A stretch of 64,000 nt of DNA, taken from contig CALWHG010000001.1 of the NCBI GenBank assembly GCA_944380315.1, positions 62,001 to 126,000 of the forward strand, in the 5' to 3' direction. The notes under the pieces were generated by a model that ran no database searches, had not been told where the DNA came from, and saw only the letters and a program-made list of their open reading frames with translations. Origin of the DNA: an uncultured Lachnospiraceae bacterium. GTDB taxonomy: Bacteria; Bacillota; Clostridia; Lachnospirales; Lachnospiraceae. Made by a program: the position numbers and the translations under genes. Shown one piece after another: positions 1-9,205 of the stretch (positions within the stretch are counted from its first letter, which is position 1; every line of letters starts with the position of its first letter).

Positions 1-1
1 T

Positions 2-496
2 GAAAGAGGTCCTGTATTCAGTACTGTATGGGGAGATTACACAAAGGAGAGGAATGCTTTCGACAAGAGTGCAGACAGAGCATTTGCAAGTTCACCTGAG
101 CTGATCGATAATGAACGAGCTGAGAAATGTGCCTTTATAGTCAGCACTTCAACTGAAAATGAACTTTCCGAACTGACCCACAGCTTTAATCTGTGGAATT
201 GCAAAAAGGACAGGATACTTGCAGGAGAGTATCAGGTCGCCCTTGATGAGAAGGATTTCAATGACCATGATGTCAATATGGTCAAGGTCCTTGATCAGAT
301 GTATCCGATCGAAGAGATAAGAAATTCCAGGATCATCAGTACAGACAGACATTATTTTGTCTTTCATCAAGACGATTATGCCAGACTGACAGAAGAACAG
401 ATGGACACACTGTTTGCCATAAGCAACAGTGACGATGAGCTTCATAACCCAGTTTATGTTGAGATAGATGAGGATGGGAGGCTTTTGATTGATTGA
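2..496 (+). CDS. Hypothetical protein, 3' part (cut by window edge)
   Basis: An open frame runs from the first bases of the window to a TGA at 494-496, so this is the C-terminal part (about 164 residues) of a protein whose start lies outside. An internal ATG at 278 exists, but the frame is open and protein-like well upstream of it, so I treat it as internal. The visible part is acidic, soluble, and has no membrane segment. It overlaps the next gene by 8 bases, so the two are probably translationally coupled. I do not recognise a family. Existence of the gene is well supported by the long open frame and coupling; function is unknown. Confidence 0.6.
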   Translation, partial: ERGPVFSTVWGDYTKERNAFDKSADRAFASSPELIDNERAEKCAFIVSTSTENELSELTHSFNLWNCKKDRILAGEYQVALDEKDFNDHDVNMVKVLDQMYPIEEIRNSRIISTDRHYFVFHQDDYARLTEEQMDTLFAISNSDDELHNPVYVEIDEDGRLLID

Positions 497-902
497 CAGA
501 CGAGATGTGATCAGGATGAAGATCCCATATCCCGGGATCAGCAGCAAGCTGGCGATGTATACTCATATGTATATCTGTAAAGAAACAGACTATAAGGCAT
601 ATGAATATATAAAATGCCAAAGTCTGAAGCCTTATATGCTGGTAAACAATACTATGAGACATTACTGGGATGAGGCGCCGGATATAGAGAGAAATCCGTT
701 TCGACATACTACAAGGATAGACTGTGACAAGACCTTTGGCACAGAAACAGTTTCTTATGACGATGAGCTGAAGACTACTTCAAGACCAGATGTATGCAAG
801 GAACTGTTTGACAAAGTTTTAGTAGAACTGGAAAAAGACGGATACTCCAGGATAGCTCTGGATGAGGACGAGCTGAGAAGGATCAATCACTTGATCAATT
901 GA
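489..902 (+). CDS. Small hypothetical protein, possibly toxin-like
   Basis: A 137-residue soluble protein if started at the TTG at 489; an ATG at 516 (MKIPYPGISS...) is an alternative start. The start at 489 overlaps the stop of the preceding gene, which suggests a coupled pair. The N-terminal motif SKLA-x5-HMYICK followed by an acidic C-terminus with regularly spaced Asp and Glu is loosely reminiscent of small MazF/PemK-fold toxins, but I cannot confirm this and the resemblance is weak. The upstream partner could then be an antitoxin. GT genes follow only 10 bases downstream, so it may simply be the tail of another operon. Unknown function. Confidence 0.55.
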   Translation: MIDRRDVIRMKIPYPGISSKLAMYTHMYICKETDYKAYEYIKCQSLKPYMLVNNTMRHYWDEAPDIERNPFRHTTRIDCDKTFGTETVSYDDELKTTSRPDVCKELFDKVLVELEKDGYSRIALDEDELRRINHLIN

Positions 903-912
903 TAAGGTGTCT

Positions 913-1749
913 ATGATCGAAGAAATAAACAACTCATACTCCATCCTCATGTCAGTCTATCAAAAGGAACTGCCTGCCTACCTTAGGGCAGCCATGGACA
1001 GCATGCTGCATCAGACCATGCCCACTGACGACTTCGTGCTCATGTGCGACGGACCGCTGACAGAGGAGCTTGATCAGGTCATAGCAGAGCAGCAGGAGGT
1101 ATGGGGGCAGAGACTGAGAGTCATAAGGCTTCCGGAAAACCGGGGCCTGGCAGCAGCTCTCCGAGAGGGAGTCAGGGCCTGCAGACATGAGCTCATAGCC
1201 CGCATGGACAGCGATGACATATCCATGCCGGACCGCTGCGAGAGACAGCTTGAGGCCTACAGTGAACAGCCTGAGCTCAGCCTGCTGAGCGGCACCATAG
1301 CTGAGTTTAAAGAGGATCCGGAGCACATAGAAAACTACAGGAGGCTCCCTGAGACCCATGATGCCATAGTGCGATTTGCAAAAACACGCAATCCCATGAA
1401 CCATATGGCGGTCATGTTCAGAAAAAGCAGCGTGACAGCGGCAGGCAGCTATCAGCCCATAGGGTTATTTGAGGACTATGATCTCTGGGTACGTATGCTC
1501 ATGCAGGGCTGCAGGGCAGCCAACCTTTCGGAGGTATTGGTCAAGGCCCGGATAGGCAATGGCATGATAGCAAGGAGAGGCGGTCTCTCATATGCTGAGG
1601 ACTGCCTGAGACTTCAGAAGAGATTTTACAGAGCGGGCTTTATAAGCCTGCCTGAGGCTGTGATGAACAGCATCATACGAGGCGGAGTAAGCCTGGTGCC
1701 CTCAGGGGCCCGGGAGGCATTTTACAATAAGGTGCTCCGCAAAGGATAG
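913..1749 (+). CDS. Glycosyltransferase family 2
   Basis: Transfers a sugar from a nucleotide-sugar donor in the cytoplasm during surface polysaccharide assembly. The N-terminal GT-A fold is clear: SILMSVYQKE at the start, a DGPL turn, NRGLAAALREG, and the acidic metal-binding motif RMDSDD near residue 97. No membrane segment is evident apart from a weakly hydrophobic C-terminus. I chose ATG 913 rather than the in-frame GTG at 907 because AAGG at 904-907 sits at ribosome-site distance from 913. It lies 10 bases upstream of the initiating sugar transferase gene and shares its GC-rich composition, so the two are probably one operon. Donor and acceptor sugars cannot be read from sequence. Confidence 0.88.
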   Translation: MIEEINNSYSILMSVYQKELPAYLRAAMDSMLHQTMPTDDFVLMCDGPLTEELDQVIAEQQEVWGQRLRVIRLPENRGLAAALREGVRACRHELIARMDSDDISMPDRCERQLEAYSEQPELSLLSGTIAEFKEDPEHIENYRRLPETHDAIVRFAKTRNPMNHMAVMFRKSSVTAAGSYQPIGLFEDYDLWVRMLMQGCRAANLSEVLVKARIGNGMIARRGGLSYAEDCLRLQKRFYRAGFISLPEAVMNSIIRGGVSLVPSGAREAFYNKVLRKG

Positions 1750-1759
1750 AAGATATAGC

Positions 1760-3250
1760 ATGACAGACACTCTGCACCGGGAACGGTGGAAAAAGATCAT
1801 AAAGCTCCTGGCGGCTGTGACCATCATAGCCCTGGAGACCGGCATATACTGGGTGGTATGGAACGAACACGTCAACCCCATGCTGGAGTTCCCCTTCTGG
1901 AGGAGGGGCAACTGGCTCATGGTGGCCCTTTATGCCCTCCTCATACTCTTTTTCAACCAGATGTACGGGGGCCTCAAGGTGGGCTTCCTGAGACGTGGCA
2001 ACCTCATATACTCCCAGTGCTTTTCCGTGACCTTTGTAAATGTCATCACCTACCTGCAGATCGCACTTATCGACAAGCGCTTCCACAACGTGCTCTATAT
2101 GCTCGGAGTGGAGCTTGCGGACATAGTGGTCATAGTCATATGGTGCCTGATATTTGAGCGGTTCTACAAGAGATTCGTGCCGCCCAGGCGCATGCTCCTC
2201 ATATATGGAGAGCGTCCCGCCTTCAAGCTCATGGAAAATATCAATTCCAGGGACGATAAATACATACTGGCAGGGGCCATAGACATAGCCGCAGGCCTTG
2301 ACCGGATATACGAGACCGCCAGGGACTACGATGCGGTGGTGCTGGGAGATATAGATTCCCAGCAGCGAAATGAGCTCATAAAGACATTTTACCGCATGGA
2401 CATGAGGGTCTATATGGCTCCCAAGATAAGCGACATCATCATAAGGAGCGCCACGGAGCTCAACCTCTTTGACTCTCCTCTCTACCTGTCGAGAAACGAC
2501 GGACTGAGCCTGGAGCAGGAGATAGTGAAGCGCCTGTGCGATATAGTGCTGTCGGCACTGGCCCTCATCATAGCATCGCCCTTCCTGATCATCATAGCAC
2601 TGGCCATCAAGCTGGAGGATCGGGGCCCTGTCATATACAGCCAGAAGAGACTTACAAAGGGCGGCAGGGCATTTGACATATACAAGTTCCGTACCATGGT
2701 GCCCGATGCGGAGAAGCTCAGCGGTGCAAGGCTTGCATCGGATCACGATCCCCGCATAACCAGAGTGGGCAGAGTGCTCAGGGCCTGCCGCATGGATGAG
2801 CTCCCTCAGCTCTTTAACATACTCAAGGGCGACATGAGCATAGTCGGCCCCAGGCCTGAGAGGCCTGAGCTGGCCAGAGAGATAGAAGAGCAGATACCTG
2901 AGTTTGGCCTCAGGCTCAAGGTCAAGGCAGGACTTACGGGCTACGCCCAGTTTTACGGAAAATACAACACCACCGCCTATGACAAGCTCAAGCTTGATCT
3001 GACATATATACTCAACTATTCATTTTTGCTGGATCTGAAGCTCATGCTCCTGACCCCCAAGATACTCTTCCTCAAGGAGAGCTCGGAGGGAGTGAAGGAC
3101 GATGTCATAGGAGAGGCCCAGGCCCTCAGGGGCCTGACGGAGAGCGAGATACTGAGCCGGTTTGGCAGGAAGGATCCTGTCACGGGGCGGGGACCCAGGA
3201 AGAGCTCCCAGGGCAAGGAACGCATGGAAGGAGCAGGATATCATGGATAA
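1760..3250 (+). CDS. Polyprenyl-phosphate sugar-1-phosphate transferase
   Basis: Initiating enzyme of capsule or exopolysaccharide synthesis: it moves a sugar-1-phosphate from a UDP-sugar onto undecaprenyl phosphate at the inner face of the membrane. The 496-residue protein has four hydrophobic segments in the first ~135 residues, a nucleotide-binding-like middle (about 145-245), one more membrane segment near 257-285, and the conserved bacterial sugar transferase core: YKFRTM, CRMDELPQLFNILKGDM near 343, SIVGPRPERPE near 360 and LTGYAQ near 392. This WbaP/WcaJ-type architecture is full length. The next GT gene starts inside its last codons (8-base overlap at ATGGATAA), indicating coupled translation. 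Confidence 0.93.
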   Translation: MTDTLHRERWKKIIKLLAAVTIIALETGIYWVVWNEHVNPMLEFPFWRRGNWLMVALYALLILFFNQMYGGLKVGFLRRGNLIYSQCFSVTFVNVITYLQIALIDKRFHNVLYMLGVELADIVVIVIWCLIFERFYKRFVPPRRMLLIYGERPAFKLMENINSRDDKYILAGAIDIAAGLDRIYETARDYDAVVLGDIDSQQRNELIKTFYRMDMRVYMAPKISDIIIRSATELNLFDSPLYLSRNDGLSLEQEIVKRLCDIVLSALALIIASPFLIIIALAIKLEDRGPVIYSQKRLTKGGRAFDIYKFRTMVPDAEKLSGARLASDHDPRITRVGRVLRACRMDELPQLFNILKGDMSIVGPRPERPELAREIEEQIPEFGLRLKVKAGLTGYAQFYGKYNTTAYDKLKLDLTYILNYSFLLDLKLMLLTPKILFLKESSEGVKDDVIGEAQALRGLTESEILSRFGRKDPVTGRGPRKSSQGKERMEGAGYHG

Positions 3251-4277
3251 GCTCCTGACAGTGGTGGTGCCTGCCTACAATGCAGAGGCCTACCTTCGGG
3301 ACAACCTGAGTTCCCTTTGTTTAGAAGGTGCCCTCGAGGACACGGAGGTACTGGTCATAAATGACGGCTCCACAGACGCTACTCACGACATAGCCATAGA
3401 GTATGCGGAGCGCTTCCCTGATACGGTCAGAGTCATAGACAAGGAAAATGCAGGCCATGGCTCGGGCATAAACAGGGGCATAGAGGAGGCCAGAGGCAGC
3501 TACTTCAAGGTGGTGGATGCGGACGACTGGGTGGAAGAGGAGCCCTATCTGAAGCTCCTCGGAGCACTCAGGGAGCAGGGCACGGACATAGTGGCCAGCG
3601 GATTTTACTGGGCCTACGACGATGGTAGCAGACATAAGGACAGCTTCCAAAGAAAGGCAGAGTTCAAAGAGCCCTTCAAGGGAGTGGAATACGGCAGAGC
3701 ATATGACTTTGATGACATAGCCCATAAGCTCTATATCAAGATGCACTCCATGACCATCAGGACGGCGCTGCTTAAGGACATGCTCAGGCAGGGACAGCGC
3801 ATAGACGAACACTGTTACTATGTGGATGCAGAGTATATACTCTATCCCATACCCGGGGTGCAGACCGTGTCCTTCATAGAGGACTTTGTATATATGTACC
3901 GCATAGGCCGCCAGGGCCAGAGCGTAAGCCCCGACAAGATGAGACAGAATGCCGAGAACTACGACAGAGTGCTGGCATCACTGCTAAGCTTTCACGAGGC
4001 CTGCCGAAGCGGCAGCATAGTCTGCAGCCAGCAGAAGCTCCACTACATAGAGCAGGTCACTGCCCGCATAGTGGCAGGCAAGATAAAGATACTGCTCAGC
4101 ATGCCCCGCAGCAAAGAGACCAAGTCAAGGCTTAAGTCCTTCGATCAGGGCCTTTGCAGAGACTACCCTGCCATATATGCCGCAAACCAAAACCGGGCGG
4201 TGGAACTGCTTAGGAAGAGCCGATATGGGCTTTATGGGGTGGCGGCGGAGATACTGAGATATAAAAACAGATCATAA
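3243..4277 (+). CDS. Glycosyltransferase family 2
   Basis: A GT2 enzyme expected to add a sugar to the lipid-linked intermediate made by the upstream initiating transferase. N-terminus TVVVPAYNAEAYL, then VINDGSTDAT, and the DXD-type motif VDADDWV near residue 95 are diagnostic of the GT-A fold; about 345 residues, no clear membrane helices. ATG 3243 follows GGAGCAGG at 3231-3238 and overlaps the preceding stop. A longer in-frame open stretch from 3162 is only overlap with the sugar transferase and is not used. It is the last GC-rich gene before composition changes abruptly to AT-rich at about 4280. Specific sugar unknown. Confidence 0.9.
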   Translation: MDKLLTVVVPAYNAEAYLRDNLSSLCLEGALEDTEVLVINDGSTDATHDIAIEYAERFPDTVRVIDKENAGHGSGINRGIEEARGSYFKVVDADDWVEEEPYLKLLGALREQGTDIVASGFYWAYDDGSRHKDSFQRKAEFKEPFKGVEYGRAYDFDDIAHKLYIKMHSMTIRTALLKDMLRQGQRIDEHCYYVDAEYILYPIPGVQTVSFIEDFVYMYRIGRQGQSVSPDKMRQNAENYDRVLASLLSFHEACRSGSIVCSQQKLHYIEQVTARIVAGKIKILLSMPRSKETKSRLKSFDQGLCRDYPAIYAANQNRAVELLRKSRYGLYGVAAEILRYKNRS

Positions 4278-4296
4278 TATATTAAGGAAAAAGAGT

Positions 4297-5481
4297 ATGG
4301 AAATGCAAAGCAACGTCAAAGTATCAATAGTAGTTCCTATCTATAATGCAGAATTATACTTAAAGCAGTGCTTGGATAGTATAATAAATCAAACATTAAA
4401 AGAAATTGAAATTATATGTGTTAATGATGGCTCTACGGATAAGTCGGCTAAAATTGTAGAAGAATATGCTAAAAAGGATAATAGAATTAGAGTAATAACA
4501 AAAACGAATACCGGATATGGCAATTCAATGAATATTGGATTTGATGCTGCGGTAGGAGAATATGTTGGTCTGATCGAATCAGATGATTTTGTTGATAAAG
4601 AAATGTTTGCAACATTATATAATGTTGCTAAATCCAATGATTTGGATGCAGTAAAGTCTAGTTTTTTCTTTTATTATTCGACACCTAAAGAAAAAAATGA
4701 AAAATATGAAATAGTATCAAAAGTACTTGCAAGAAAAACATTTTGCCCTACTACTTTTTTCAAAGCAAAAATGGAAATGGTAGAATTTTTTAATATTAAG
4801 CCCAGTATATGGTCGGCAATTTATAAAAGGAATTTTTTGATATCTAATAATATAAGGTTTAACGAAACTCCGGGTGCGTCATTTCAGGATTCAAGTTTTA
4901 ATTTTAAAGTTTGGACATTGGCAGAGAGGGTCCAATTACTGAAGGAAGGTTATGTTCATTATAGGCAAGATAACGAAGCATCATCTGTTAATTCTCCAAG
5001 TAAAGTTTTTTGCGTTTGTGATGAATATGAAGAGATGGAAAAGTTTTTAAAAAAACATCCAGAGAAATATCCAGTAATGGAATATATTAAAAATAGAATT
5101 AAGTTTGATAGTTATATGTGGAATTACGAGCGCTTATCAAAGCGCTATAAGTATATTTTCATAGAAAGAATGTCAGAAGAATTTAAAGAAGATATGAAAA
5201 AGGGATTCTTGGACAGAGCTTATTTTGAAAATTATAAATGGGATACGTTGATGGAGATAATTGAAGATCCAGTTTTATATCATACAAAACGAATGACTGG
5301 AAATGGAACTATCTTGGATAAAGAGACAAAGGATATATTAAATTCAAAAACCTATAAAGTAGTGAAGGTAATGACTATCTTTCCAAGAAAACTTAAAGGC
5401 GGAATAAAATGTATTTTGGACCATGGCGTTGTTTATACAATTAAACTAACAATCAAAAAGGTTAAATATTTTCAAATGTAA
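4297..5481 (+). CDS. Glycosyltransferase family 2 with conserved C-terminal tail
   Basis: First gene of the AT-rich part of the polysaccharide locus. The GT-A domain shows SIVVPIYNAELYLKQCLDS, CVNDGSTDKSA and LIESDDFVD near residue 90, and is followed by about 250 residues of the type seen in CPS GT2 enzymes. The C-terminal tail contains KGGIKCILDHGVVYT, and the GT2 at 8035-9189 ends with the closely matching KGGLQCVCDHGISYT; I infer a shared amphipathic membrane-anchoring or partner-binding tail. Codon use is much more AT-rich than upstream genes, consistent with horizontal acquisition of this block. Sugar specificity is unknown. It starts 19 bases after the previous gene. Confidence 0.9.
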   Translation: MEMQSNVKVSIVVPIYNAELYLKQCLDSIINQTLKEIEIICVNDGSTDKSAKIVEEYAKKDNRIRVITKTNTGYGNSMNIGFDAAVGEYVGLIESDDFVDKEMFATLYNVAKSNDLDAVKSSFFFYYSTPKEKNEKYEIVSKVLARKTFCPTTFFKAKMEMVEFFNIKPSIWSAIYKRNFLISNNIRFNETPGASFQDSSFNFKVWTLAERVQLLKEGYVHYRQDNEASSVNSPSKVFCVCDEYEEMEKFLKKHPEKYPVMEYIKNRIKFDSYMWNYERLSKRYKYIFIERMSEEFKEDMKKGFLDRAYFENYKWDTLMEIIEDPVLYHTKRMTGNGTILDKETKDILNSKTYKVVKVMTIFPRKLKGGIKCILDHGVVYTIKLTIKKVKYFQM

Positions 5482-5489
5482 TTAAGGTT

Positions 5490-6485
5490 ATGGAAAAGTC
5501 AATTAAGTTTTCTATCGTTATAGCAGCCTATAATGTTGCAGATTATATAAGTACCACTTTAAACAGCCTGATAAATCAGACTATTGAAGATATAGAAATT
5601 ATATGTGTTAATGACGGAAGTACAGATAATACTCTAGACATATTAAATACATATAGTCATATAGATCATAGGATTAAAGTGATTAGTAAGCCAAATGGCG
5701 GAAGTTCTTCTGCAAGGAATATAGGACTTAAAGCGTCTCAAGGTAGATATATATTGTTTGTAGATGCAGATGATTATTTAGTAGAAGTTGCGTGTGAAAG
5801 ACTATATTCTATGATTCTAAATGATAATCCGGATATCATCATGTTCGGTGCTAATATATTTCCTGAGTATCCGCCAGCAGCCCCATGGTTATGGTGGAAG
5901 CTTTCTACGCGGGATGGGATATTTGAAAATGATTCTATCAGAGTATTGCTTGAAGAAAATGGAGCTTATCCTTTTGCGTGGAGAAATTGTTATAGAAGAG
6001 ATATATTGGTTAAAAATGATATAGCTTTTCCAGATAAGATTAGATTTGCTGAAGATACAGCTTTCCAATTCTGCGCATTCCCCTTTGCTGATAAAATAGT
6101 TTCTAGCGCTGAAAAGTTGTATAATTACAGATGGTATAGGGAAGATTCCTTGATGCATAATACTGGGAAAGATTTGATAGAAAAATATAAATGGCATGTT
6201 AAAACTATCCAGTATATTGCGGATTATTGGGAAAGGAAAGAAATATTAGAGGACAATGCATTCGAGCTTTTTAAATGGTCAATTATCTTCGTTGCAGGGA
6301 AAGAGTTTTATGGAATTAAGAATTGTAATGAGAAATTTATAATCGCAAAAACTTTATATCATATATGGTACAAATATAGATGTTTACCATTAAAAAATAA
6401 ACTGCCACTTAAACATAGAATAGCCTTTGAGTATATTCATAGTTTGGCAAGTAAGGAAGTTTTTTATGAAGATATGGATAGATAG
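5490..6485 (+). CDS. Glycosyltransferase family 2
   Basis: A 331-residue GT2 enzyme. FSIVIAAYNVADYI opens the protein, followed by CVNDGSTDNT, the SSSARNIGLKAS element and the metal-binding VDADDYL near residue 93. The C-terminal half is rich in aromatic residues without obvious transmembrane helices. It starts 8 bases after the preceding GT2 stop and its end overlaps the ABC permease start by 20 bases, so it sits in one translationally linked operon. Role inferred: addition of one residue of the exported glycan. Confidence 0.9.
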   Translation: MEKSIKFSIVIAAYNVADYISTTLNSLINQTIEDIEIICVNDGSTDNTLDILNTYSHIDHRIKVISKPNGGSSSARNIGLKASQGRYILFVDADDYLVEVACERLYSMILNDNPDIIMFGANIFPEYPPAAPWLWWKLSTRDGIFENDSIRVLLEENGAYPFAWRNCYRRDILVKNDIAFPDKIRFAEDTAFQFCAFPFADKIVSSAEKLYNYRWYREDSLMHNTGKDLIEKYKWHVKTIQYIADYWERKEILEDNAFELFKWSIIFVAGKEFYGIKNCNEKFIIAKTLYHIWYKYRCLPLKNKLPLKHRIAFEYIHSLASKEVFYEDMDR

Positions 6486-7254
6486 AATCAATGCCTTTTT
6501 TAAGTATAGAGATTTATTAATACAGTTAGTTACCAGGGATATTAAATTAAAATACAGGAGAAGTTTTTTGGGATATTTATGGAGCATCTTAAATCCATTA
6601 ATGATAATGGGAATTATGGTGCTGGTTTTTTCTAACATGTTTAGATTTAATATTGAAAATTATCCGGTTTATTTAATTGTAGGCCAAAGCTGTTTTAATT
6701 TTTTTACAGAATCTACAAATCAAGCAATATGGTCTATAACAGGAAATGCGGCATTATTAAAGAAAACATATGTTCCTAAATATATTTTTACTCTCTCAAA
6801 GGTTACGAGTAGTTGTGTGAATTTGTTGTTTTCTCTCGGCGCTATGTTTATTGTTTTTATATTTTGTGAGGTTACATTTACACTTAAGTATTTGTTTATA
6901 CCAATAATTCTTGTTCAACTTTACTTATTTTCTTTAGGAGTAGGGTTGTTTCTTTCTGCTACCAATGTTTTTTTTAGAGATATTCAATATATATATGGTG
7001 CCTTAACCACGGCGTGGATGTATGTAACTCCGATTTTTTATCCTCTTGAACAATTGCCAGATAATATTCAATGGATTATTAAACATTTAAATCCACTATA
7101 TTTTTATATTGAACAATTTAGAGGAATTGTGCTAAACAACCAATTTCCTACGATGTTTATATTATATGGTGGGATAGTTGCTTCGACTTTAGCTTTATTT
7201 ATAGGTAGTTATATTTTTATAAAGCATAAAGATAATTTTATATTATATATATAA
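6466..7254 (+). CDS. wzm: Wzm-type polysaccharide ABC exporter, permease
   Basis: Membrane half of an ABC-2 exporter that moves lipid-linked polysaccharide out across the cytoplasmic membrane (TagG/Wzm family). The protein (about 262 residues) has the family N-terminus: an amphipathic helix, then LVTRDIKLKYRRSFLGYLWS, followed by six hydrophobic segments and the FFRDIQYIYG loop before the last helices. I chose ATG 6466 because AAGGAAG at 6453-6459 is a good ribosome site; an in-frame ATG at 6427 would extend further into the upstream gene. The ATPase partner follows 3 bases downstream. Its presence, with no Wzx/Wzy seen, indicates the ABC-dependent export route. Confidence 0.93.
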   Translation: MKIWIDRINAFFKYRDLLIQLVTRDIKLKYRRSFLGYLWSILNPLMIMGIMVLVFSNMFRFNIENYPVYLIVGQSCFNFFTESTNQAIWSITGNAALLKKTYVPKYIFTLSKVTSSCVNLLFSLGAMFIVFIFCEVTFTLKYLFIPIILVQLYLFSLGVGLFLSATNVFFRDIQYIYGALTTAWMYVTPIFYPLEQLPDNIQWIIKHLNPLYFYIEQFRGIVLNNQFPTMFILYGGIVASTLALFIGSYIFIKHKDNFILYI

Positions 7255-7257
7255 GAG

Positions 7258-8004
7258 ATGATTATGGATAAATGTATTATTGATATAAATAATGTTACAG
7301 TTAGATTTAATATAGCTTCAGAACAAATTAATAATTTAAAAGAATACTTTGTGAAATTTATTAAACATGAGCTGATGTTTAAGGAGTTTTTTGCGCTTAA
7401 GGATGTTACTTTTAGAGTAAATAAAGGAGAATCATGGGGAATTATAGGCACTAATGGTTCAGGAAAATCTACGCTTCTAAAAGTAATAAGTGGTATTTTT
7501 AAGCCTTATAAAGGTTCAATCAATACTTATGGATCAATTGCTCCTTTAATAGAATTAGGAGCTGGTTTTGATGGGGACTTAACTGCAACCGAAAATATAT
7601 TTCTAAATGGAGCTGTTCTCGGCCATAGCAAAAAATTTATGATAGATCATTTTGATGAAATAGTTGATTTTGCTGAATTAAATGATTTTTTGGAAATGCC
7701 AATAAAGAACTATTCATCAGGTATGGCTGCTAGATTGGGCTTTGCAATTGCTACGGTAGTTCGTCCAGATATATTAATATGTGATGAGGTATTATCTGTT
7801 GGAGATTATGCTTTTCAACAAAAATGTGAAAAGCGTATGAAGGATATGAGAGACAATGGGACTACTTTGCTGTATGTCTCGCATTCAATGGATTCAGTTT
7901 TAGAGGTGTGCGATCATGCTCTTTGGCTTGATAAAGGAACTGTAAAGATGATTGGAGATGCAAAGACTGTTTGCAATGAGTATATTAATATTATGAAAGC
8001 CTAA
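7258..8004 (+). CDS. wzt: Wzt-type polysaccharide ABC exporter, ATPase
   Basis: ATP-binding subunit partnering the permease just upstream. Walker A GTNGSGKST near residues 64-72, signature YSSGMAARLG near 153, Walker B DILICDEVLSVGD near 172 and the switch histidine in YVSHSMDSV are all intact, so it should be a working ATPase. At 248 residues it lacks the extra C-terminal carbohydrate-binding domain found in some Wzt proteins that recognise capped chains, so export is probably not coupled to a terminal-modification signal through that domain. Start may be 7258 or the in-frame ATG at 7264, which is better spaced from the weak site at 7252-7257. Confidence 0.93.
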   Translation: MIMDKCIIDINNVTVRFNIASEQINNLKEYFVKFIKHELMFKEFFALKDVTFRVNKGESWGIIGTNGSGKSTLLKVISGIFKPYKGSINTYGSIAPLIELGAGFDGDLTATENIFLNGAVLGHSKKFMIDHFDEIVDFAELNDFLEMPIKNYSSGMAARLGFAIATVVRPDILICDEVLSVGDYAFQQKCEKRMKDMRDNGTTLLYVSHSMDSVLEVCDHALWLDKGTVKMIGDAKTVCNEYINIMKA

Positions 8005-8034
8005 TTTATAGTATATATAAAGAGGAGTGAAAAT

Positions 8035-9189
8035 ATGAGTGATAATCTTTTGACTATAATTATTCCGGCTTACAATGCAGAAAAATATATTGCTTGTTGT
8101 ATAGAAAGTGTGATAAATCAGACAAAGCAAAATTATAAACTGATAATTGTAAATGATGGTTCAACAGATAGTACGGAGAATATTTGTCTATACTATAAAA
8201 ATCAGCATGGTGATAAAATTGAATATTATTATCAGGAAAATCATGGCCAAGGCGAGGCAAGAAATAATGGCTTATTAAAGGTTAATACACCATATGTTAC
8301 TTTTCTTGATAGTGATGACTGGCTAAATATAAAGTATGTTGAAGAATTTGAACATTTTATAAATAAGACTGATGAAGATCCGGAGATTATATTTACTTTG
8401 CCTTGGATTCTTGATACTAATACAAATTTGATTCATCCTTGGTTAGATAAAGAGTTATTTGATCGCATTTTTTATGACAATTATGGACTGACTTATAGAA
8501 GCACTAATGCTAAAATTAGTCCAGAACTATATGCATTGGAAGTAAATGCTTGTCGAAAAATATATAAAATGTCATTTTTAAAACGTGTTAAGTTCTCTTT
8601 TCCTAAGGACTTGAAATGGGAAGATGTGCCAGGGCATTTTTATTTATTACATTATGCAAATTCATGTATGGCTTTACCAGAAATTGGTTTTTTTTATAGG
8701 ATTAACCATGGAGGACAAACTACAACAAGTAACGGAAAAACACGGATGGATACGTTTCCGATTTTCTACAATTTAATCAAAATGGCAGACGACTGTAATT
8801 TTAGTCAGATTGAAAGAGCTTATATTATTAGACTGTTGCTTATATTTTTAGATTGGGGAATTAATGTTGTTAACACTGAATATATAACTCCATTTTTAAA
8901 AGAATGTCATACGATTCTTATTAAAGTGAATAGTGATGATGTTAAATACTATTTAAATAATATTTCTTATAATAAGGATAAGGATTCTAAATTCATTTCA
9001 GATCTTATAGGATCTAATTATATGGTTTTAGATGATTACATTAAAAGAGAAAATCAAAGAGAAATGAATCAATATGAAACAAAGAAAAAAAGCTTAATTA
9101 AAGGCGGCTTGCAATGCGTATGTGACCATGGAATAAGTTATACTTTAATTTATACATTTAGGAAATATATTTTAAAATCTTTTAGATAA
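8035..9189 (+). CDS. Glycosyltransferase family 2 with conserved C-terminal tail
   Basis: A 384-residue GT2 enzyme. TIIIPAYNAEKYIACCIES, IVNDGSTDST, and LDSDDWL near residue 94 define the GT-A domain; a C-terminal extension ends in KGGLQCVCDHGISYT, matching the tail of the GT2 at 4297-5481. A good ribosome site (AGAGGAG) precedes ATG 8035. It follows the ABC ATPase by 30 bases in the same operon. The acceptor and sugar are unknown; the shared tail suggests the two enzymes dock in a similar way at the membrane. Confidence 0.9.
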   Translation: MSDNLLTIIIPAYNAEKYIACCIESVINQTKQNYKLIIVNDGSTDSTENICLYYKNQHGDKIEYYYQENHGQGEARNNGLLKVNTPYVTFLDSDDWLNIKYVEEFEHFINKTDEDPEIIFTLPWILDTNTNLIHPWLDKELFDRIFYDNYGLTYRSTNAKISPELYALEVNACRKIYKMSFLKRVKFSFPKDLKWEDVPGHFYLLHYANSCMALPEIGFFYRINHGGQTTTSNGKTRMDTFPIFYNLIKMADDCNFSQIERAYIIRLLLIFLDWGINVVNTEYITPFLKECHTILIKVNSDDVKYYLNNISYNKDKDSKFISDLIGSNYMVLDDYIKRENQREMNQYETKKKSLIKGGLQCVCDHGISYTLIYTFRKYILKSFR

Positions 9190-9205
9190 TAATATAGGTG
9201 ATGAA

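Noticed and set aside
1673..2746. Long minus-strand open frame (357 codons) opposite the sugar transferase
   Set aside because: It is antisense to a gene with full family motifs, has no ribosome site and its translation is rich in His, Tyr and Cys without any domain pattern.
6427..6465. Longer N-terminus for the Wzm permease from ATG 6427
   Set aside because: The extension lies wholly inside the upstream GT gene and lacks a ribosome site; ATG 6466 has AAGGAAG and gives the family-typical N-terminus.
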